Shown piece by piece: positions 58,784-64,000 of a stretch of DNA of 64,000 bases. A program made the translations under genes and the position numbers. The notes below the pieces were generated by a model that saw only the letters and a list, made by a program, of their open reading frames with translations, made no database searches and had not been told where the DNA came from. Each line of letters starts with the position of its first letter. Positions within the stretch are counted from its first letter, which is position 1. This DNA comes from 2-02-FULL-55-14 sp964581115 (lineage in GTDB: Bacteria; Bacteroidota; Ignavibacteria; UBA10030): NCBI GenBank assembly GCA_964581115.1, contig CAZOMY010000001.1:1-64000 (forward strand), in the 5' to 3' direction.

Positions 58784-59829
58784 GACGGACAACGGCATTG
58801 ACGCTTGCGATGTGCCTGGGGGCCTTCGTGGCGGGTGCACAGCGCTCGCACACGATCGACTCACTGCTGGTGCTGGGGATCGACGGGGCCTTGCGACACC
58901 AGTACGAACGCGCGCGCGTGGCGTTCGAGCAAGCGGCGCAGATGGCGCCGGAGGACCCGGCGGGTGTTGTTCTCATGGCGGGGTTGTTACACCAGTCGGC
59001 GGAAGACTTGGGCGCGCCCTTCGACCGTCGGGCGTTCGATTCGCTGCTCACGCATGCGGAGGTGCGGGCCACTTCCGTCTTTGCTGCCGGCTACGCCGAC
59101 CGACATATTTGGAAGGCGACCCTCCGAGGCATGCTTTCGGTGGTCGAATCGCGATCGGATCAATGGATGGCTGCTATCAGGGACGCACTAGCGTCTGCGT
59201 CCGAGGCGCGCGCGTCGCTGGAGCAGCAAGGCACGTTGGCCGACGCCGGACTTCCGATAGGGAACTATCTCTACTGGCGTTCACGCAAAACGGAGGCCCT
59301 GCAGTGGCTACCGTTCATCGCTGACAACAGGGTCGAGGGCATTCGACTGCTCGAATGGTGCGCCACCGAAGGACATTACCATCGGTGGGCGGCGGTCAGC
59401 AGCCTCATTTGGGTTCTGCATGATGCCGGCAATCTTGGGCGTGCAGAATACTGGGCGCGGACCGGTCTGGCATCGTATCCGGAGAATCGCACCTACCTGG
59501 CGGGCCTTGCCAAGGTGTTGGAGTCGAGAGGTGCTTATGCGGAAGCCGCGAGCGCCTGGGCGCGCATCGCCGAGGCCCTCCGCCGTGATCCCGAGGCCCG
59601 TCCGTACGCGATCTTTTCGGCGAGCGTCAATCAGGTCAGGTGCTGGTCGTTGGCGGGCGACCGTGACGCGGCGCGTTCCATGCTGGCATCGCTGGTCCCG
59701 CCCCGACCGGAGGAGGTCCCGAAGGAGTTCCTGCCGCGTCTTCAGGCCAAGGTCCGCGAATGGGAGGAACTCACGTCGATACTCGGTTCTGGAGCCCCCT
59801 CCCGCACCGCCGCGCCCGGAGGCCGATGA
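58780..59829 (+). CDS. Exported helical-repeat protein of unknown function
   Basis: 349 residues with a signal peptide (MRRTTALTLAMCLGAFVAGAQ). The rest is a chain of amphipathic helices with TPR-like spacing: QYERARVAFEQAAQMAPEDPAG near residues 45-65 and NLGRAEYWARTGLASYPENRTYLAGLAKVLESRG (split) near 215-250, followed by AYAEAASAWARIAEAL. A conserved aromatic region with WRSRKTEALQWLPF lies in the middle. No catalytic motif. It overlaps upp by four bases and precedes the (p)ppGpp gene by 21 bases. It would act in the periplasm or at the outer membrane as a scaffold; the partner is unknown. Confidence 0.75.
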   Translation: MRRTTALTLAMCLGAFVAGAQRSHTIDSLLVLGIDGALRHQYERARVAFEQAAQMAPEDPAGVVLMAGLLHQSAEDLGAPFDRRAFDSLLTHAEVRATSVFAAGYADRHIWKATLRGMLSVVESRSDQWMAAIRDALASASEARASLEQQGTLADAGLPIGNYLYWRSRKTEALQWLPFIADNRVEGIRLLEWCATEGHYHRWAAVSSLIWVLHDAGNLGRAEYWARTGLASYPENRTYLAGLAKVLESRGAYAEAASAWARIAEALRRDPEARPYAIFSASVNQVRCWSLAGDRDAARSMLASLVPPRPEEVPKEFLPRLQAKVREWEELTSILGSGAPSRTAAPGGR

Positions 59830-59850
59830 GGATCGGAAGCGCCCTGCGCC

Positions 59851-62037
59851 ATGCTCAACAACGGTCCATATCACAAGAAGCTTGACGACCTGCTTGCCGC
59901 CTGCCGGAAGCATCTGCGTTCGGTGAACGAAGACCTGATCCGGCGGGCCTTCGCAATGTCGGTCGAGGCGCACAAGCATGACCTGCGTGCTTCGGGCGAG
60001 CCCTACTTCCTTCACCCTTACGAAGTAGCGCTGGTGGTGGCAAAAGAGATCTCGCTCGATGATGTGTCGGTGGCTGCGGCACTGTTGCACGACGTGGTCG
60101 AAGACACGCGATTCGAGCTGAAGGATATTCGTGCGGAGTTCGGCGACACGGTGGCCGACATCGTCGACGGGGCGACAAAGATCACGGACATCTTTGAAAG
60201 CCACGAGGTCCGGCAGGCCGAGAGCTACCGGAAACTGCTGTTGTCGATGGTCAATGACATCCGGGTGATGCTCATCAAGTTTGCCGACCGCCTGCATAAC
60301 ATGCGGACGCTGGAGTACCTGCCCGCGGAGAAGCAAGAGCGGCTCGCTCGCGAGACGCTCGAGATCTACGCGCCCTTCGCACACCGCTTTGGTTTGGCCA
60401 AGATCAAGTGGGAGCTGGAGGATCTGGCGTTCAAGCATCTTCACCCGGCCGAGTACGAGCTCATCGTCCGGCAGCTGAAAGCGACCCGACGCCAGCGCGA
60501 ACACTACATTACACAGTTCGTCCAACCGATCAGGAAGCGGCTGATCGGAGCAGAGTTGAACTTCGAGATCGAGGGCCGTCCCAAGCACCTCTTGAGTATC
60601 TATAACAAGATGCAGCGGCGGGCAAAGCCCTTCGATGAGATCTACGACCTGTTCGCGGTCCGGATCATCCTCGACACCAAGGATAACAACGACTGTTTTC
60701 TGGCGTATGGGATCGTGACGGAGGTGTACAAGCCGATCCCAGAACGCTTCAAGGACTACATTTCCGTCCCCAAGAAGAACGGCTACCAGTCGATCCACAC
60801 GACGGTGGTGGGGCCCGACGGCCGGCTCGTCGAGGTGCAGATCCGCACGCGAGGGATGCACGACGTCGCCGAACGAGGCGTTGCGGCGCACTGGATGTAC
60901 AAGGAGGGGAAAGGTGCGCTTGACAAGGAACTCGAAAGCTGGGTCAACTGGGTGCGGGAGCTGTTCGAGCAAAAGGACGAGCAGACACCGCGAGAGCTGA
61001 TCGAGAGCTTCCGTCTCAATCTCTACCAGGACGAGATCTATCTCTTCACCCCAAAAGGCGACTTGAAGATCCTTCCCCGCAACGCCACGCCGATCGACTT
61101 CGCCTTCGAAATCCACTCGAACGTCGGCTTTCACTGCATCGGCGCCAAGGTCAACGGCCGCATCGTTCCCCTCAATACGCAGCTCCGGTCGGGAGACCAG
61201 GTCGAGATCATCACCAGCAAGAACCAGAAGCCGAACCCCGACTGGGAGCAGGTGGTGGTGACACACAAGGCGAAGTCGGCCATCCGGCGATGGGTGAGGG
61301 AAGAGAGTCGAAAACAGGCCGAGACGGGCCGGGAGCTTTTCGACCGCAAAATGAAGCGGGCGAAGCTCCATGTGAACGAGGATGAGCTGACGAAATTCAT
61401 CCACACGCTGCGGTACGAGAACCTTGGACACTTCTACCGGGAGGTCGGCGCCGGACGCGTGGAGGTCGATACGCTGATCGAACAACTCGAGTTGCGGCAG
61501 AAGCGGCCGGCGGGTGAGCAGAAGGGTTCACCGGAGGAGCCCGAGACGCTGTTCAGCAAGTTCCTGACGAGCGCTCGCGAGATCGCGACGGGCATCAGCA
61601 TGTTCGGCGCGAGCGACAACTTCATGCATCAGTACGCCAAATGTTGCAATCCCATTCCGGGGGACGAGATCGTCGGCTTCATCACGACCGGGGAGGGGAT
61701 CCGGATCCATCGCAAGGATTGCCGGAATATCGTCTCGTTGCGCCTGGCTGAAAGCGCCCGGATCGTTGAGGTCAGCTGGCCGACAGCGACGGAGGCCGAG
61801 TTCATCGCTGCGGTGCGCATCTCGGGCAAGGACCGCCCCGGATTGCTCAGCGACGTGACCCATGCCATCTCGACATTCCAGAACACGAATATCCGGAGCG
61901 TGAACATGGATTCCCGCGGTCCGATCTTCGACGGCCAGATCATCCTGCAAGTACGAGACACGGAGCATTTGAACCGCGTTCTGGAGAAGATCCGCAAGGT
62001 TCCCGGCATTGTCGACGTCGAGCGATTCGTTGCATGA
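59851..62037 (+). CDS. Bifunctional (p)ppGpp synthetase/hydrolase (RelA/SpoT family)
   Basis: 728 residues with the complete RSH order. The HD hydrolase domain has LLHDVVEDT (His80-Asp81) and FADRLHNMRTL. The synthetase domain contains IYDLFAVRIILD and RFKDYISVPKKNGYQSIHTT. The TGS domain (about 395-455) begins EIYLFTPKGDLKILPRNATPID in two pieces; the helical and RIS regions follow; an ACT domain closes the protein (about 650-728, RISGKDRPGLLSDVTHAIS). Intact HD residues mean it can also degrade (p)ppGpp. Its last codon overlaps ruvX as ATGA. As the only RSH gene in view, it may be the sole long enzyme of the genome. Confidence 0.96.
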   Translation: MLNNGPYHKKLDDLLAACRKHLRSVNEDLIRRAFAMSVEAHKHDLRASGEPYFLHPYEVALVVAKEISLDDVSVAAALLHDVVEDTRFELKDIRAEFGDTVADIVDGATKITDIFESHEVRQAESYRKLLLSMVNDIRVMLIKFADRLHNMRTLEYLPAEKQERLARETLEIYAPFAHRFGLAKIKWELEDLAFKHLHPAEYELIVRQLKATRRQREHYITQFVQPIRKRLIGAELNFEIEGRPKHLLSIYNKMQRRAKPFDEIYDLFAVRIILDTKDNNDCFLAYGIVTEVYKPIPERFKDYISVPKKNGYQSIHTTVVGPDGRLVEVQIRTRGMHDVAERGVAAHWMYKEGKGALDKELESWVNWVRELFEQKDEQTPRELIESFRLNLYQDEIYLFTPKGDLKILPRNATPIDFAFEIHSNVGFHCIGAKVNGRIVPLNTQLRSGDQVEIITSKNQKPNPDWEQVVVTHKAKSAIRRWVREESRKQAETGRELFDRKMKRAKLHVNEDELTKFIHTLRYENLGHFYREVGAGRVEVDTLIEQLELRQKRPAGEQKGSPEEPETLFSKFLTSAREIATGISMFGASDNFMHQYAKCCNPIPGDEIVGFITTGEGIRIHRKDCRNIVSLRLAESARIVEVSWPTATEAEFIAAVRISGKDRPGLLSDVTHAISTFQNTNIRSVNMDSRGPIFDGQIILQVRDTEHLNRVLEKIRKVPGIVDVERFVA

Positions 62038-62480
62038 ACAACTTCGGTACATTGGCGCGCATCTTGGGGGTGGATGTGGGGACCCGGCGCATCGGGCTGG
62101 CGTTGAGCGATCCGTTGGGGATCACGGCGCAGCCTCTCGAGGCCCTTGCGGCGACGGAAGAAGGATGGCGAAGGCTCGCCGAGTTGATCGAGCGCGAGTC
62201 GGTGCGTCTCGTGGTGGTCGGTCTGCCGCTGAACCTGAAGGGAGAACGAGGTCGGGCGGTGGAGGTCATGTCGTCATTCGTCGAGCGCCTCAAGGCGGCG
62301 ACGGGAGTCGAGGTGGTCGAATGGGACGAGAGGTTCACGACGACGATGGCCCAGCGGGCGATGCGCGAAGCGGCTACGAAGAAGAAGCGCGAACGACGCG
62401 ACGGCACGCTTGACTCCATGGCAGCATCCATCCTCCTGCAAAGCTACCTTGACAGCACCAAGCACTCCCGGGCCTGTTGA
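62034..62480 (+). CDS. ruvX: Putative Holliday junction resolvase / pre-16S rRNA nuclease RuvX (YqgF)
   Basis: 148 residues of RNase H-like fold. ILGVDVGTRRIGLALSDPLG has the first catalytic aspartate; VVVGLPLNLKGERG and VVEWDERFTTTMAQRAM carry the next acidic positions; DSMAASILLQSYL ends the fold. In relatives the enzyme completes 16S rRNA 5' maturation; a recombination role is less certain. It overlaps the RSH gene and is followed by an overlapping transglycosylase frame. Confidence 0.94.
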   Translation: MNNFGTLARILGVDVGTRRIGLALSDPLGITAQPLEALAATEEGWRRLAELIERESVRLVVVGLPLNLKGERGRAVEVMSSFVERLKAATGVEVVEWDERFTTTMAQRAMREAATKKKRERRDGTLDSMAASILLQSYLDSTKHSRAC

Positions 62481-63300
62481 CGCCTCCTCCATCGATGGGT
62501 GGAGAGGGCGGCTTCGAACGATCATCACGCTGGTACGGCGGAGACCGGTCGCATCCGCTTTGATCCTCTTCACCTTCGCCATCCTGGTCGACGTGGCGAT
62601 CCTACCGTGGGGCGCCATCCACGACCTGGAACAGAAGCCGCCGCGCGTGACGGCTTTTCAGCAGGCCTACCTCGACCGACAGCGGGAGGCCGGTCGGAAA
62701 GCGACGATCAAGAAACAGTGGCGGCCGCTCGATCGGATCTCGGACCACCTCATCGCCGCGGTCATTGTGGCCGAGGACGGAACGTTTTGGAGCCACGAAG
62801 GGTTCGATTGGTTCGAGGTGAAGGAATCGCTGGTCCGCAATCTGAAGGAACGGCGCGCCGCTCGAGGCGCCAGCACCATCACACAACAACTGATCAAGAA
62901 CCTGTTCCTGTCGCCGTCCAAGAACCCCTTGCGAAAGTTCCATGAATTCCTGCTGACGTGGTATGCTGAGCGGGTGCTGTCGAAGCGTCGAATCCTCGAG
63001 CTCTATCTGAACGAGATCGAATGGGGACGCGGGATCTACGGCGCGGAAGCGGCGGCCCGGTCACACTTTGGCATCAGCGCCGCTGACCTGACGCGCGATC
63101 AGGCAATCCGACTGGCGGCGGTCATTCCGAACCCGATCCGTTACCAGCCGATGTCGGGGTCGCGTGTCGTCGAGCGGCGTGTGGAGATCGTGCGTCGACG
63201 GCTGGAAGCCCGCGAACGTGTGCGCGGTCGTGCGGAGGATCTGTCCGATGAGCCGGAGGTTGGATCGACACCGAGTGATACGTTGGAAGAGAGGCCATGA
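62449..63300 (+). CDS. mtgA: Monofunctional biosynthetic peptidoglycan transglycosylase
   Basis: Polymerises lipid II into glycan chains at the inner membrane. About 283 residues, with an N-terminal membrane helix (VASALILFTFAILVDVAILPWG) and a GT51 domain: AEDGTFWSHEGFDW with the catalytic glutamate, GASTITQQLIKNLFLSP, and KRRILELYLNEIEWGRGIYGAEAAARSHFG, which is split here by motif. No transpeptidase domain. There is no in-frame ATG before the helix; TTG at 62449 or 62410 must serve, both inside ruvX, so the start is uncertain. The stop overlaps the following gene as ATGA. Confidence 0.92.
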   Translation: MTAPSTPGPVDASSIDGWRGRLRTIITLVRRRPVASALILFTFAILVDVAILPWGAIHDLEQKPPRVTAFQQAYLDRQREAGRKATIKKQWRPLDRISDHLIAAVIVAEDGTFWSHEGFDWFEVKESLVRNLKERRAARGASTITQQLIKNLFLSPSKNPLRKFHEFLLTWYAERVLSKRRILELYLNEIEWGRGIYGAEAAARSHFGISAADLTRDQAIRLAAVIPNPIRYQPMSGSRVVERRVEIVRRRLEARERVRGRAEDLSDEPEVGSTPSDTLEERP

Positions 63301-63947
63301 ATTACAAAGACGTCGATGCGTTGATCGAAGAAGGTGAAGGATTCGAGATCGAGTTCAAGCGCAGGGTCTCTCGACCGGAGAAGATCGCCCGTACACTCAT
63401 GGCGTTTGCCAACACCCGGGGCGGAACGGTGCTCTTCGGGGTGGACGATGACAAGACGGTCGTCGGCGTGGGAAGCGAGAAGGAGGAGGTTGAGATGATC
63501 CGGTTGGCGGGGACGATGTACGTCGACCCTCCGATCGAGCCGGAGATCGACATCGTGGCATACAAGGGAATGGACGTGATCGTCGTGACGGTCGAGGAGA
63601 GCGACGTCAAACCCCACGAATTGGTGCGCGACGAGTCGCATGAAGGGGAAACGCGGGTGTATATCCGCGTCAACGACAAGACGGTCGCGGCGAGCAAGGA
63701 GGTGGTGAGGATCCTTCGGGCCGAGAGACCTGATGCGCCGCCGCTGCGGATCGCGATCGGTGAGAATGAACGTCGACTGCTCGAATACCTCGACCGCGAG
63801 GAGCGGATCACGGTCAGGGAATTCAGCAAGATGGTGAACATTTCCGACCGGCGTGCTTCGAGGGCCCTCATTCAACTCGTGCGAGCCGGCATGCTGCGGG
63901 TGCACACGCACGAAAAGGAGGATTTCTTCACGCGGGCGTATGACTAG
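63297..63947 (+). CDS. AlbA_2 (Schlafen-type) domain protein with C-terminal winged helix
   Basis: 216 residues. The N-terminal AlbA_2 domain starts EGFEIEFKRRVSRPEKIARTLMAFANTRGGTVLFGVDDD (in parts), the classic E-FK..FAN..GG motif series of Schlafen AlbA_2 proteins, and ends near EGETRVYIRVNDKTVAASKE. A linker leads to a winged helix (ERRLLEYLDREERITVREFSKMVNISDRRASRAL). This is a DNA- or nucleic-acid-binding regulator architecture; target unknown. It overlaps mtgA by four bases. The extra C-terminal nine or ten residues are plain. Confidence 0.88.
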   Translation: MNYKDVDALIEEGEGFEIEFKRRVSRPEKIARTLMAFANTRGGTVLFGVDDDKTVVGVGSEKEEVEMIRLAGTMYVDPPIEPEIDIVAYKGMDVIVVTVEESDVKPHELVRDESHEGETRVYIRVNDKTVAASKEVVRILRAERPDAPPLRIAIGENERRLLEYLDREERITVREFSKMVNISDRRASRALIQLVRAGMLRVHTHEKEDFFTRAYD

Positions 63948-63954
63948 GAGCGTG

Positions 63955-64000
63955 CGGCCACAGAAACCACATCGACCGCAAAGGCCCTTACTCTTTGTGA
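63955..64000 (+). repeat. Partial intergenic repeat at the window edge
   Basis: The sequence has the form CCACAGAAACCACA, then CGCAAAGG and CTCTTTGTGA. The words echo the CCACAAAGAGC/GCTCTTTGTGG element at 24211-24312. Only one end is visible, so the relation is suggestive. Confidence 0.35.

Overview
The window is GC-rich, gene-dense bacterial chromosome, almost certainly from a didermic member of the Bacteroidota/Chlorobi (FCB) group. The best evidence is a 5.3-kilo-residue secreted protein that ends in a classical type IX secretion (T9SS, Por) type A sorting domain. Supporting evidence is bacillithiol synthesis (bshA), a SUF iron-sulfur operon led by an Rrf2 regulator, an AttEFGH-like ABC operon and several large outer-membrane or surface proteins. 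A deep lineage such as Ignavibacteria or Kapabacteria fits, but the sequence alone does not decide this. A promoter form recurs at twelve places: TTGnnn, exactly 17 nt, TAnnTT (one site has TAnnCT).

Layout. 1-6000 (minus strand): a small membrane protein, citrate synthase, a small exported protein and two APC-family amino-acid permeases. 6074-10445 (plus): an ABC ATPase, a large FtsX/MacB-type permease and an AttH-like exported protein. 10448-11290: tRNA-Leu(CAA), a small GIY-YIG endonuclease gene and a second, broken tRNA-Leu copy interrupted by two hairpin insertions; this looks like a tiny tRNA-targeting element. 11291-19992: a large outer-membrane-type protein, acetyl-CoA synthetase, an O6-alkylguanine-DNA alkyltransferase and a PcrA/UvrD helicase. 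20086-21662 (minus): a PD-(D/E)XK-like orphan protein and bshA.

21845-28939 is one iron-sulfur assembly operon: Rrf2 regulator, an unknown protein, sufB, sufC, sufD, sufS, sufU, an A-type carrier and a SufT-like MIP18 protein. A hairpin-rich repeat lies between sufB and sufC. 28966-33123 holds a PuuD-like membrane protein, a 56-residue zinc ribbon, folP, a family-2 glycosyltransferase, pcm and miaA, several with stop/start overlaps. It is followed by tRNA-Pro(CGG) and a second, frameshifted GIY-YIG gene, so both tRNAs in the window carry a GIY-YIG gene immediately downstream.

33871-36815: a CHASE2 adenylate/guanylate cyclase (minus) divergent from a TlpA-like thioredoxin. 36842-56689 is a co-directional surface block: two CsgG-like proteins, the giant T9SS-secreted mosaic protein with twelve tandem fibronectin-like repeats, and an 834-residue protein that joins a CsgG-like N-terminus to CARDB, transglutaminase-like and TPR regions. 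56812-63947 is a compact housekeeping run: der, upp, a TPR-like exported protein, the (p)ppGpp synthetase/hydrolase, ruvX, a monofunctional transglycosylase and an AlbA_2-domain protein. The window ends inside a repeat-like intergenic sequence. Long open frames antisense to the coding genes, for example across the giant gene, are GC-driven shadows and are left out.
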